A DNA stretch of 64,000 nucleotides, from contig NC_092621.1 of assembly GCF_047663525.1 (NCBI RefSeq), positions 12,039,001-12,103,000 of the forward strand, given 5' to 3'. The notes under the pieces were generated by a model. The model had not been told where the DNA came from. It searched no databases and was given only the letters and a program-made list of their open reading frames with translations. Positions 33,501-43,488 of this stretch are shown here, in pieces (the stretch's first letter is position 1; the number at the start of each line of letters is the position of its first letter). The position numbers and the translations under genes are program-made. Source of the stretch: Anas platyrhynchos. Its lineage: Eukaryota > Chordata > Aves > Anseriformes > Anatidae.

Positions 33501-34592
33501 CTGTTTAAAGGTCAATGGTACATGTGTGTTTGAAAAAACCTCTCCTGCTGCATGGGCCCTCATCGTCTCATTGCTTCCACCAGCTCCATGCTGGAGGATC
33601 ACGGATTTGGCTAGTTTGGCCACAGACCTGTGAACTTTAATGTCTTGTTACAAAATTATCTGCATTACCAGATAATAAAAGAGAGTGTTTATAAAGCCAA
33701 AGAGCATGGAAATTTCCACTATATGCAAAAATTAAATAATAATAATAAAAATGTTAGAAAACAGGAGGCAATTTACAACGCAAAGCTGAATTTAATTTCT
33801 TACTTTCTCTGCACTACTTCAGGGAGGAAAAAACAACAACACCAACAACAAAACATACTCATAAACCCCAGTTTTCTGAATGAAAAGCCCGTGTCGCTGA
33901 ACTCCTAAACCACACAGAGGCACACCCCGTGCATGAGCATCAGCTGAATGCCCACACAGGGCTTACGAGGGCAGAGAGCTGCTGTGTGCAGAGGAATAGT
34001 AAGACTTGATGTCTGCTGCGTCTTCCCAAGGCACTAACCCTACAAATGGGACTTGAAGTACACCAACAGGCCCGCACACACCTCCCCCTCTGTGGCACCC
34101 AACTATTTGCCACACCATCCTCGTCCAGCCTGACTTCACCTCGGTGCTGCTCACCACCTTTTCCCCAATCCCAGCCGTTTTCCACCCAAACACGGGAAAC
34201 CAACTCCCACCACGCCTCTCCCTCCCCGTGACACCCCAAAAACCCACAAACTAACCCCAAACCCCCCCAGCCCTGTATCCTACGACCCTCTCGGCGCCCC
34301 CCCTGTGGTGTGGGGGGGCGCCCATCACCGGCCCCGCCTCACCGTGGCGGAAGGGCTCGATGAGGACGTCCGCCCCTCCGCACAGCCGCCGCAGAGCCGC
34401 CGCACCCGGCGGCCGCTTGAGGTCGAGCGCCAAGGAGCGCTTGCCGCGGCCCTGCACGTCCACCGCCACGGCGGAGCGGGGCGCTCGGTCGACCCGCACC
34501 ACGCAAGCCCCGAAGTCGGCCAGGATCATGCCGCAGAGCGGGGCCGGAGCCAGCCCGGCCAGCTCCAGCACCCGCAGCCCGCTCAGCGCCAT
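15103..34592 (-). CDS. AMACR: AMACR, alpha-methylacyl-CoA racemase, complete coding span (5 exons)
   Basis: Racemase that interconverts R and S alpha-methyl acyl-CoAs so that branched-chain fatty acids (pristanic acid) and bile-acid intermediates can enter beta-oxidation; found in peroxisomes and mitochondria. Belongs to the CoA-transferase family III (CaiB/BaiF) fold. Exons 34592-34343, 32096-31953, 29380-29220, 24416-24230 and 15512-15103 join in frame to 383 residues (human 382). The catalytic residues of the family are all present: His123 in SAGHDINY, Asp153 in LLADFAGGG and Glu238 in GALEPQF. The C-terminus KANL fits a type-1 peroxisomal signal (human KASL). The start is [10 protein letters not shown], in perfect Kozak context (GCCATGG) and aligned with the human start. 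Promoter is a CpG island. No damage is seen. Confidence 0.97.
15700..16175 (+). mobile_element. CR1 LINE, 5'-truncated, plus orientation
   Basis: 3' end of a CR1 retrotransposon: remnants of the ORF2 C-terminus after the reverse transcriptase ([77 protein letters not shown]) and the terminal GTTGGACTAGATGATCTTAG. The frame is broken near 15860-15920. It is antisense to AMACR and begins about 190 bases upstream of the exon 5 acceptor. Dead copy, truncated like most CR1. Confidence 0.93.
17338..17380. repeat. T-rich and (GTTT)n microsatellite
   Basis: T-runs flanking five GTTT units in AMACR intron 4. Confidence 0.88.
18744..19272 (-). mobile_element. CR1 LINE, 5'-truncated, minus orientation
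   Basis: Reverse-complement CR1 3' region of about 530 bases: the plus strand reads CACAGAATGGTTTGGG, the ccaaccccctgccatgg box, and then the antisense of [18 protein letters not shown] 14-base duplication (gaaccttaaagaag / gaaccttaatgacc) near 18778-18805 interrupts the usual 3' end. Same sense as AMACR, inside intron 4. Confidence 0.93.
23180..23622 (-). mobile_element. CR1 LINE, 5'-truncated, minus orientation
   Basis: About 440 bases of CR1 from a different subfamily: antisense of [20 protein letters not shown] and [19 protein letters not shown], followed by a GC-rich 3' part ending near gatcattgagtccatctcctgg. The terminal GTTTGGGTTGG box of its neighbours is absent. In AMACR intron 4, same sense as the gene. 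Confidence 0.85.
24230..24416 (-). CDS. AMACR: AMACR coding exon 4
   Basis: 187 nt, entering in phase 0 after CTTTCAG and leaving in phase 1 at AAAGG|GTAAGT. Encodes residues 186-247 plus one base: [35 protein letters not shown] and [18 protein letters not shown], with Glu238 as the third catalytic residue. A 60-base CR1 scrap lies 125 bases upstream of the acceptor but does not enter the exon. Confidence 0.96.
24541..24603 (-). mobile_element. CR1 3'-end fragment
   Basis: Two to three copies of the terminal octamer (tcacagaa) followed by TTTCTAGGTTGGAAGAGACC and tcaagatcatcga, the antisense CR1 3' terminus. Only about 60 bases. Lies in AMACR intron 3. Confidence 0.85.
24772..25190 (-). mobile_element. 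CR1 LINE, 5'-truncated, minus orientation
   Basis: About 420 bases, antisense CR1 3' region with CACAGAATGGTTTGGGTTGG and the ccaaccccctgccatgg box. On the minus strand it encodes an ORF2 remnant with [20 protein letters not shown]. Lies 170 bases from the preceding CR1 scrap, in AMACR intron 3. Confidence 0.92.
26200..26620. other. CpG-enriched patch in AMACR intron 3
   Basis: About a dozen CpG dinucleotides cluster in some 400 bases (for example GATCGCGTC, CGCATCCCTCCGTTCC, CCCACGCAGCGTG), while the flanking intron has almost none. Opposed short ORFs here look like a by-product of composition. It could be an old repeat, a hypomethylated enhancer or an internal promoter. Confidence 0.5.
27500..27556 (+). 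mobile_element. CR1 3'-end fragment
   Basis: AGTTGGACTAGATAATCTTT, then gaaggtcccgtccaactgaactattctgttctactct: the CR1 3' terminus with a TATTCT-type tail, plus orientation. About 57 bases. Confidence 0.8.
28471..28536. repeat. 33-bp tandem duplication
   Basis: Two adjacent 33-base copies starting TGTATTACAACA, differing at three positions. In AMACR intron 3; it looks like a local duplication of unique sequence. Confidence 0.88.
29220..29380 (-). CDS. AMACR: AMACR coding exon 3
   Basis: 161 nt, entering in phase 1 after TACCAG and leaving in phase 0 at GCATG|GTAAGT. Encodes residues 132-185: [18 protein letters not shown], then [16 protein letters not shown] with catalytic Asp153, ending in [12 protein letters not shown]. 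The intron after it is readable for a while, which lengthens the raw ORF; the donor and the next exon fix the end. Confidence 0.96.
29381..31952 (-). other. AMACR: AMACR intron 2
   Basis: 2.6-kb unique AT-rich intron. I see no CR1 copy, exon or RNA gene; the short ORFs have no resemblance to known families. Confidence 0.78.
31953..32096 (-). CDS. AMACR: AMACR coding exon 2
   Basis: 144 nt, entering and leaving in phase 1 (acceptor GTTAAG, donor ATCAG|GTAACC). Encodes residues 84-131: [28 protein letters not shown] and [12 protein letters not shown]. His123 in GHD is the catalytic base for one enantiomer in the racemase family. Confidence 0.96.
34220..34245 (-). other. G-quadruplex motif in AMACR intron 1
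   Basis: On the transcribed-sense (minus) strand four G-runs of 3-4 are separated by loops of 5, 6 and 1, and further G-runs continue to about 34268. This meets the usual G3+N1-7 pattern. It begins about 95 bases downstream of the exon 1 donor. Confidence 0.65.
34293..34322. repeat. GC-only inverted repeat (hairpin) beside the AMACR exon 1 donor
   Basis: Arms GGCGCCCCCCC and GGGGGGGCGCC, 11 bases each and perfectly complementary, enclose an 8-base loop. In the pre-mRNA it sits 19 bases past the exon 1 5' splice site. Confidence 0.85.
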
Positions 34593-34800
34593 GGCGGGGA
34601 TGGCGGCTGCCGAGCGCCGAGACATCGATCCTCGGCGCCGCGCCCAGCGGCCACAACGGGTCGACGACTCCCGGGGCGGCGCCCTGAGGCGCTTCGGCGG
34701 GGCAGGGCGGGGAGCCGAGACCCCGTACTTCGTCCCCGGCTTGTGGGGACGGCTCGTGCTCCTCTGCCCCTTTGCCTCTGCCTCTTCTTAGTGGCAGGTT
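34300..34800. promoter_or_regulatory. AMACR: CpG island promoter of AMACR
   Basis: CpG-dense block covering exon 1 and about 200 bases upstream. GC boxes (GGGCGG) are at 34674-34679 and 34705-34710; no TATA box is seen. This is the usual form of a housekeeping-type promoter. Long ORFs on both strands here come from the composition. Confidence 0.85.
34343..34592 (-). CDS. AMACR: AMACR coding exon 1
   Basis: 250 nt, ending in phase 1 at CCACG|GTGAGG. Encodes residues 1-83: [32 protein letters not shown] (start of the CoA-binding fold), [10 protein letters not shown] and the conserved [11 protein letters not shown]. Very GC-rich and inside the CpG island, which opens all reading frames on both strands; those other ORFs are shadows. 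A weak-context ATG lies 11 codons upstream in frame at 34625. Confidence 0.95.
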
Positions 34801-35476
34801 TCCCCGCCTCGCCTTCAGGTTTCCACGCCTGCAGTAGGATTTCAGTCGGATCAAGGCGTGCGGGGGTGCCATCCCTCGCGGCTCAGAGTTGGGTGGATAG
34901 TAAGGAATGTGAAAATCAACACCCAGTTTACGCACACACACAAAATAAAATCCCTGTGGTTTACAGGGCAGCTAACTCCACTCCGGTTGTCTGTCCTGGC
35001 CTTGTGAAGCTGATACGGAGGGTCCCTGACGGCTCAAACCCACACTCCAAGACATCAGTGGATGAGATGATAAAAACTCTTGTTCATTTTCCTTTGTGTT
35101 TGTTTTTGTTTTCTTTTCTCCCACCAGATCTGCCTGTTCAGCTGGCCTGTCTGGTCCTGCTACAGCAGCTGTAACCTCTGCTAGAGGAGCAGTGCCCAAA
35201 GCTAGGATAGCAACATCTCAAACACTTCATAATAGCTGGTCAGGACCAGATTATCTGGTTGAGACAGGGCTGGCACAGCTGTTCGTGGCAAATTTGCTGC
35301 TGAGATTTTAAATACAGATCTTAACCAAGGTTTTAGTGCTCACATCTTGCCCATGTGGAGCCATTATTAGCTCGGTGCCATAAAGGGAAGATCATGCATG
35401 TGAGGACCATCAGCCCTGCCTTTGCACATCAGGAGCATCATGGAGCTTGAGCCAGGAATATCTCCTGTCTCATCAT

Positions 35477-35735
35477 CGAATCACAGAAAGGTTTGGGTTG
35501 GAAGGGACCTTAAAGACCACCTAATTCCAACTCCCTGCCATGTACAGGGACACCTCCCACCAGACCAGGTTGCTCAAAGCCCCGTGCAGCCTGGCCTTGA
35601 ACACAGCTTGTCTGGGCAGCCTGTGCCAGGGCCTCACTGCCCTCAGAGTAAAGAACTTCTTCCTAATGCCTAATTTAAATCTGCCATCCTTTAGTTTAAA
35701 GTCATTTCCCCTTGTCCTATCACTACACCTAGATT
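35477..35735 (-). mobile_element. CR1 LINE 3' end, minus orientation
   Basis: About 260 bases: antisense CR1 3' terminus with GGTTTGGGTTGGAAGGGACC, the ccaactccctgccatg box and tagtttaaagtcatttcccc. 5'-truncated; no coding capacity. Confidence 0.92.
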
Positions 35736-35938
35736 TCTTGCAGGCCTCGTTTATATACTAGAAGGAAGTTTTCCTGAAGTTTTCACTGTTCGCCATGCAC
35801 AAAGCACGGGTACTTCTGTTTGGTTAAATCATACCAGATTTAATAAAACTGTATTCGTGTACAGTTGCTCTTTTAATTCTGCCTGCCTGAAAAGCAGACA
35901 CATTTGACTAGAGGCAATGGTGTTTTTTGTTTTTTTGT

Positions 35939-35956
35939 TTATTATTATTATTATTT
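35939..35956. repeat. (ATT)n microsatellite
   Basis: Five ATT units after a T-rich stretch, upstream of AMACR. Confidence 0.85.
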
Positions 35957-38900
35957 GTATAGGCTGCTGACAGAAATGGACATCCGTTCAGGAAAAGTGA
36001 TGGAACAGGCATCAGATTAACAGGGCTTTTCACATTTATGTCCTGCTCCCAGTATCTCAGGTTATGGGAGCAAAGAGGCCCTTACAATCAATTTCATGTT
36101 TGTTTCATTTATTTATTTAAATTTGTTGGACTACAAAAATGTGTCAAGGCTGCAAATACACATACAGAATTTGTTTTAACTGCTATGGTTAGCAAATAGA
36201 AGAGGTCTATTTCTAGAACACTCTATCTTTCAAGTAGACACCTGGTCCTATAATGCAGGCACTGATTGTATCCAATGTATGCTGTCATCCACAAGAAATG
36301 GTGGAGAGAAAAAATAATAATATGCATTTTTTATTCAAATGAAGCTAGCTTTTTTCCTTTATTATCCATTTCCCTTAGAGACACTGTTCCCTACACAGGT
36401 TTGTTTCCACAGTTACAATGATATTACTGGGACACTGCATTTCTCTAAGTGATTTTCAGTTTCATTTGTCTCCTCTCAGCTTAGGGTCTTGGAGTGTGTG
36501 TTGAATAGGAACAAGCAATTTCACCTTTTTTCATTTCACCTGACATTGTTTAGGTTAGCACATCCAAATAACACTATAAGCACAACCTGTGTAACCTCTG
36601 GATTTTGCTATGGTTTAACTGAGCAATGCATTTATTCTGGCTGTACACCTGCATTTTTGCTGCCATCAATCATTCCAATGGATACTCTGTGGTAGAAACA
36701 TTCAAGTCAGGACCTTACTAAATTACCTTAGTTTCAGGGAAGCAAGGGCACCACTTCATGAGCATTGATTTCACTTTGAAAAATTGGCTTTTAACAAATT
36801 AAGAAAGACATGGTGTGGGAGAGAAAGAGAGATCCTAATTCACCAGGGGATGAGGCTGATGATCTGAATCCAACAATCTCCAATCTCCCCCAAAGCAGTA
36901 AGTTGCCCAGCAGAAACCATGTGCTGAACACAAAGAGCTATCTCTTGACATAGGCTTGCAGTAAGAACAGTGCAATGCTGATATATGCAATACCATTTAA
37001 TATGTTTCATTAATAAGCAGCAGCAAGGGGTAGGCTGTATAAATTCAGCACTGCAGAGGTGTGGGAAGAGAGGTTGTTACGAGGTTAAAACCCCTATCTG
37101 GGTGGCCGGGCAGGCAGTTTTGTTTCAGATCTTGCCAGGCTGCTTTTTTGGGCTTGATTAAATTACTTCAGTGAGTCACTATCCATGTTATCCTTTGGAA
37201 AGTGTACACGTCCTATACTGAAGCTAGAGTATTCCACAGTCAGTGTTGAAAAAAATGAAATAATGTATCATATGTTACATCAACTTTCCTGACACAAGTA
37301 CAGAAACTTCTGTGATGCAAGCTGGCTGGACTGCATGCCAGTTTTTTACAGTTCGTATCAGAGTTGTTGTTTACAATTACCCTCATTTTTCAGTCCATTG
37401 GAAAACCACCAAGGCAGAAATGTGAATTACAGCTCTGCCCAAAACCTTGTTTCTCCTGATTCTTTCTTTTTGCAACTATATTATTTAAATTTAATCTCTT
37501 CCACTGCATGGTTTTAAGAGACACTACTAACAGTTCCATTTGTACTGGGTTCACTAAAATGAAAAAGCAAGAAGTACAAAAGAATTGCTCACTTCTGTTG
37601 CAATATTTCAAACCTTACGTGATAATTATCATTGCCTAAAAATTCATAACATAGAGTGACACTTCCCTCATACATTCAAACATATCTGCATTAATCTGAA
37701 GTTGAGAACTTTAAAGATTCACATGAAGTTTGTGGTGGTATTTTTGTGTCCCAGATTTATCAAAGCTTTCGAGTATGGGTGCTTTATCCCCAAACCTGTG
37801 TTTATCCTTTGCCTGAATAGCAGCTGTTCTCCATTCAAAATACTTCTCAATATTTGCAGAGTAAATTTACTCCACACTTCTGACCTCGTATCACATGTTG
37901 TTATGGCACACTCTCTCTCATACAGCATGCTTCTCAAATGCAGCAGCCTAATCTCTGCAATTTCAATAGGTTATTCATCTAGGAGACAGAGCATCTTTTT
38001 GCCTGTCTGTGTTTGCTTCCCTGTGAGTGTGAACTGACACTTCCTTACTCTCTGTTTTAAGAGTGCATCCCAACACACACACAAGCCCAAAAGCGGATCT
38101 ATCTTGAGGTCAGTACATCCCTCTAAAGTAGCTGTGAATTCATACTGCCTGAAGTGCTGTCTCTGTCTGTCTGAGAATATGACTTACAGACTTATTTCAT
38201 TCTCATCCACAGGAAGTAGTTGCATAAACTGCCTTGTGCTACTTCATTAAAATCAACATCTCCTAGAAAATCTACTGTTCGTGAGTTGTCTAGTCCAGGC
38301 AGTCACTGAGGTGCAGACCTGGCTTTGCCACAATAAACAAGCTTTGCCATTAACTTTCACGGTGTAAGAAATTTGCCTCCTGTTACTCTGTTGAAATAGG
38401 AGAACAAATTACTGATGTCTGTGACAATGTCTCCTGTACTTTGGACCTTTACCCTTGTACCTGGAATAAAGTATTCATCTTTGAGTTGTACCTTATGATA
38501 TTGCTGTGCTTTCTTGATTTAGATGAAGAAACTGGCAAACAGCTTTATATAACTAACCTTTATATTGGCTAAGCTGTAGAAAATAAATATTTTCCTGCAA
38601 GTTTATTATTAACCACAGCTGAGGGGGCTAGAAACTAAACCAGGGTTATTCTCAGGTTTTGATTGCCTGGATACTGAGCTTCAGCTCTCTGCTGGGCACC
38701 ACTGCTTGGCAATCTTACCCTCACTTCTTTCCAATGGACCATTTCTGCTGAATAACATTGTCCACAACAATCATTACAGACATTTTTTCCAGCATTGCTA
38801 GTGTGATTGGGCTGATAAACCTTCATTTTTATGAACTGTTTCTAGCACAGAGCCACACTGTTGCCCATAAGCCACTAATTTGCGCCTTAGCTATGGCCAT

Positions 38901-39668
38901 GATTTACTTACAACTTTTATTTATTTATAACTCTATAACTAAATCACGTTCCTCTTCATTTTTTGTCCCTTTGATGGTTTGAGAAAGCTAATCTGGAATT
39001 TTCTGAGGAGCATGTACATGTATTCTCAGAGGGAAGAGAGCAGTGATCTGCATTGATGTACTACGAGAAAGATTTCATTTGAAACAATGGTACACTCTTT
39101 TGTAGTTTACAAGATGAAATGCAGACAAATTAACTCTCCTCTGGAGTCCAGAGCTTTTCACAAGACAGGATAACATGAGCTCAGAATTCCCATGTTCTGG
39201 CCTGAAGTTCCAGTCCTTAATGACATCCTTGACTCTCTTAGTACATTGAGAGAGCCTGGAGCATTTTTCTTTCAAATAATTGTTAAGATTGTTAAATGAA
39301 GCCCTCAGAAATGATTAAAAAAAAAAAATTAAAGGTTGCTGCTGTGAATTAAATTACATTGTTCTTTCTAACATATTAGTATGATCTGTATTGTATAATA
39401 ACAGTGCTTCATTAAGTATACGTGGGATGGAATTACTGAATGAAATTCTATATTCATCTTTGGCTATCACATTCTAGTATATAGCCCTCAGCTTATTTAG
39501 CAAACACTATATAATTGTTGCTGGAGAAGACCAAGAAGTAGCATATGGCTATGTGAAGGGAAGAATGCATTGTAAGGCACATTCACAAGAAACAGGAGCT
39601 AAGACGTCAAATATGATTTTAATGTGGGTATTACTATTCTTGGTGTTGTAACAATAAACTTCACACTG

Positions 39669-39704
39669 TTGTTTTTTTTTTTCCTTTTTTTTTTTTTTTT
39701 TTTT
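39669..39704. repeat. Poly(T) tract
   Basis: Two T-runs of about 11 and 20 separated by CC, in intergenic DNA. Confidence 0.9.
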
Positions 39705-40467
39705 AATTATTGGTGGAATTTCTCAGGTCTGCTGGATTGTCTTCAGAAAAGCAGGATAAAACCCCATTTGTGCAATTTTTCAGCAGCTAATGCAAGGAAT
39801 CTCTTTCCTGCACCACATGGGTTTTATTATTCTGTGAATGTGTTCATGGAGTATGCCCTGCCATGTTTCAAATGCAGCTGCACAATGTTGATCCTGTTCC
39901 ACTGTCATCTTTACAGTTTTCATGCCAGTTCTCTGTGAGCTGGACTTTATCAACCCAGTGGTAGAGGAGAGGGACGAGGCCAGTTAAAATTTCCTCCCAG
40001 TTTCACAAATCCAGAATAGTCTCTTCTCATTCTTGTTACCACTCCTTTGTCAGCCTGCAAAGTGCTCGAGGACCATGTACACACTAGTGATTCAAACAGC
40101 AACAAGAATTTCCAAATGTGGGAATGGGTGCATTGTAGTGCTGTGTTTACAAAACTGATGGGTTGTATAATTATGTTACCAAGATATTCCCAAGAATGTC
40201 ATTAGCCCCTGACAAGTGCTATCTTCCAGACTTTCATAAGTTCTTTTTGGAAGTTAGCGCCACCAACTGCAAAACAGAAACATTTTGCTACTTATTCTCA
40301 AAATTAAGATCTCTGTACATTTCACAATTAATTAGAGACTAATCTCCTTTGTGCCTCCCTGCATGTTTTGTTCTTGTGTAATTTTTTTTTGGCCCTGAGC
40401 ACAAACATCATTTTAATCAGGCCTGTTAGTTATGAGGGAAATGTTTTTTAACCAAACCAAACCAAAA

Positions 40468-40489
40468 CAACAACAACAACAACAACAAA
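40468..40489. repeat. (CAA)n microsatellite
   Basis: Seven CAA units in intergenic DNA, preceded by ACCAA units. Confidence 0.9.
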
Positions 40490-41339
40490 CAGTTAAAACA
40501 TTTCTTCAGAAAGCAGTTGAGTTACATTTAGAAATTTCATAGGGAAGATGGAAGATCTGAGTGTCACTGTAATTAAATACCTACTCACTTTGCTTAAACC
40601 CACAAATTTTTCAAGTATATTTTCACTACAGAATCAGCGGTAAATTTAACAGAGCTTTTTATGCAAAATATGCGTTTTCAATTGAAGTGTATTCAATTGT
40701 TGGTCCTTTATCAAACACAAATAAATACTCTGAGTGCTTTGCTCTTTTGATGTCAATGTTTTCCAACTAATTCCTCTGGACATGCACTTCCTTTGTGCTG
40801 CCAGGCCATACCAGAGACCACAAGTTTTTTGCCTTTCTTTTGCACTCATCTACATTCTGCTCACTTGAAGTCTAAACTCCCCATTGCTCCTGCTTTATCC
40901 TTTTCCCTGCAAACTGTTTCCTACCAAATTCTCTTTCTTGGCAAGTTCTGCTTTCTTAAAACACCAGTCGTGAAACTGGGACTCAGACCTAAGACATTTT
41001 CCTTCAGTTAGGTTTCATTTCATGCCGCATCATCTCTCAAGTGACACGCAGCCCTTTGCAAAATGCAGCGTTAATGCTCCTAATACAGCTGGAGCTGAGA
41101 GGTGCCACATTGCAAGGCTGCTGCTGAGAGGCAGGGTACTGTCACAGGGAAGGACAGTGGTCCTTGGGGGAAAGGAGGACCAGGAGTAGGGGCTGGCGAT
41201 TCATACAGAGCAGGGCACAAACTGTGTATTGGGCAGTGTTTTTGAGTTTCCAAGAGTTTTTTTCACTTGTAACACAACTTACAAGAAATCAAAATCAGTT
41301 ATTTTAAAACAAAGAAGAAAAGTCTTTGTTAACAAGACT

Positions 41340-41388
41340 ATATATATATATTTTTTTTTTTATTATTTTTTTTTTATTTTTTTTTTTG
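41340..41388. repeat. (TA)n and T-rich tract
   Basis: Short TA alternation followed by T-runs broken by single A, then a G-run. Low complexity. Confidence 0.85.
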
Positions 41389-42243
41389 AGGGGGGGAGAG
41401 TATCTCTTAAAGGCTTTCAATTATTGACAGCAATGGAAAGGTGACTAATTTTCATAAACATTTCTGAGACAAACACATGTTCCACAAAACTTACTGAATA
41501 TAAAACTTGATAATATTTTGAGGGATGGGAACACACACATAGATTTCTACATCAGCTGCTATATTTTGAAGGATCTTTGAAACTAATATGTAAGTTAGCA
41601 ATTAAAATGTAAGTATCACAGCAATCAGTCAGCAGAGATTACATGCAGTAACTTTGCACAGAAAAGTCTGTAGAGATTTCTTATAAATGCCAGGAAGTTT
41701 CAATTTTGATTAAAAAAAAAACCCTGTTAATATTAACATCGGAACTAAGACCATATTGCTGTCATCAGAAAGCTTTCATGGTTATTCTCAGTTGCCTTTC
41801 ACCCTGTTTTAGCAGTCCAAGTTGTACTAAATTCATGAAAATTACATAAAATGAGAATGGTACAACTTGGCTTTCTTTTATATCATGGCCATTACAAGAG
41901 ATAATGTAAAGAACCTTAAAATGAGTGTATGTATCATCATTCGTAAGCAGTTTATTCTGACCAAAATGAATTAAAGTAGTCATGCCACAAAGGAAAATTA
42001 AGTCCTTTAAGGAAATCTTAGTTATTTAAATTCTTATGTATGCATATGTATATATAAATGAGTGTATTTTTGATCTGTAATACTGTCTTTCTCCAGTTTA
42101 GATTAATTAAATTAATGCTTGAGAAATACATATTATGAATGTATCTCTGTAACCTCCAAATGGTAGCTGTCTTTGGCTGATCTCAGAAGTATTATAGTAA
42201 ATATAGATATGAACAAACCATTACAGTTTTATGTCTATTAATC

Positions 42244-42249
42244 TTTATT
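42244..42249 (-). terminator. C1QTNF3: Candidate C1QTNF3 poly(A) signal
   Basis: AATAAA on the minus strand, the first such hexamer I find in sense after the C1QTNF3 stop, followed by a GTTTGTTC stretch. It implies a 3' UTR of about 1.9 kb. Confidence 0.4.
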
Positions 42250-43442
42250 GGGTAAATATATGTTTTACAAAGTAAGCAAACATTCAAAAAAAAAAAAAAA
42301 GAAATATTTTTTTTCAAGATTTTTCTTACTGTGAACCTTAGTTCATGGTGCCATATATCTCATACACCTTGTGCACTTACTCCAGAAGAATAAAATTTTC
42401 TGATTACCTGGTGAGTGAGTTTTAAATTGAAGGCATGCCAGAATGTTACTAAAATACTAATTAAAATAACATGGTCTCATGTTTTTAAAACATACGTGGT
42501 GCAAACCCAACCCAAAAACATGTAAAAAAAATACAAGTCATCAAAGGACAGTTCATTAAAGCTAGTATTTTCAGTGGTTGATGCATAAAACTAAAAAATC
42601 ACAAGTCATAATCATCAAGTATCAACATGCATTTTTCATCATAAGACATGGTTTCCATACACTAGGAAAGCGCACAAGAACACAGACACTGATAGGGCAG
42701 ATTTTGATTCACTTTCTCTATTGGAGAGATAATAGTATCTTTAGCCAATAGAAGAGAATTTAAGATAAATATTGCCCTAACCTCACCTGCTTGTTACACA
42801 ATAATGACAGGTAGTGTCTGTGTGATCCCCTTTTAAAATGTAATTTGTATTTCATTAGCTTGTGTGTGGAGAGACAGAATGTGCAGAAAATATATACAAA
42901 CTTCAATATTGTTTTAGCATATTAGGTGCTGATTCTGATGAAAAGAAAATAGCAAGACAGGATTTCAGGTAGCCACATTTTGAAAAACTGGTGGCAAATG
43001 TTAGTGAAATATTAATGCTGAAGAATGACCTGATTTACTGTGGTCAGAACTACTGAGCCAGCCAGTGTTTGCTTTCACCAGTTAAATATGAACTGGATCT
43101 CTGCTGCTTTGCCAGGCTGCAATGTCTTTTCCTGAAATACTGGCTCTTGGAAGGTTGGTAAGAAAACTGTATCAACAACTTCGCTGCTAAGTAAATATGC
43201 CATACTAAAATATACATCCTTCTAAAAGAGCTCCAAACTTCACAGTCTGTTTCTCTGTTTGTGCTGTTGACATATCCCAACTTCTCCAGCATATATACCT
43301 CTGCTTTGACAGCTTGCATTCAGTTACATCAGGTTTCAACAGCTGAAAAGCTTGGAAGAAACATTATAGTTCCCCTGTCCAGTCTCCTGCACCCTGCAGA
43401 CTAAATTACCTTAGCTTTCAGCTCCTACTAAGGCAACAATTA

Positions 43443-43446
<4 letters not shown>

Positions 43447-43487
<41 letters not shown>
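43447..43487. repeat. 41-base homopolymer T tract (A41 in C1QTNF3 sense)
   Basis: Uninterrupted T41 on the plus strand, about 640 bases past the C1QTNF3 stop and so probably inside its 3' UTR as A41. Longest homopolymer in the window. Confidence 0.92.

Positions 43488-43488
<1 letters not shown>

Larger units (their letters stand above)
32097..34342 (-). other. AMACR: AMACR intron 1
   Basis: 2.2-kb intron. It turns from AT-rich to GC-rich towards exon 1. The first 130 bases after the donor hold a GC-only hairpin (34293-34322) and a G-quadruplex motif (34220-34245), both listed separately. No exon recognised. Confidence 0.78.

Noticed and set aside
34339..34941. 200-codon minus-strand ORF overlapping AMACR exon 1
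   Set aside because: It is in a different frame from the conserved AMACR sequence and contains the exon out of phase.
34305..35174. 289-codon plus-strand ORF over the AMACR CpG island
   Set aside because: It begins at a GTG, not ATG, is antisense to the conserved AMACR exon 1, and all frames are open there because of the GC content. Its translation resembles no known family.
41817..41870. 11-base inverted repeat (CCAAGTTGTAC and its complement) with a 32-base spacer
   Set aside because: About one such pair is expected by chance in 64 kb, and the arms do not extend. No transposon ends or target duplications are seen.
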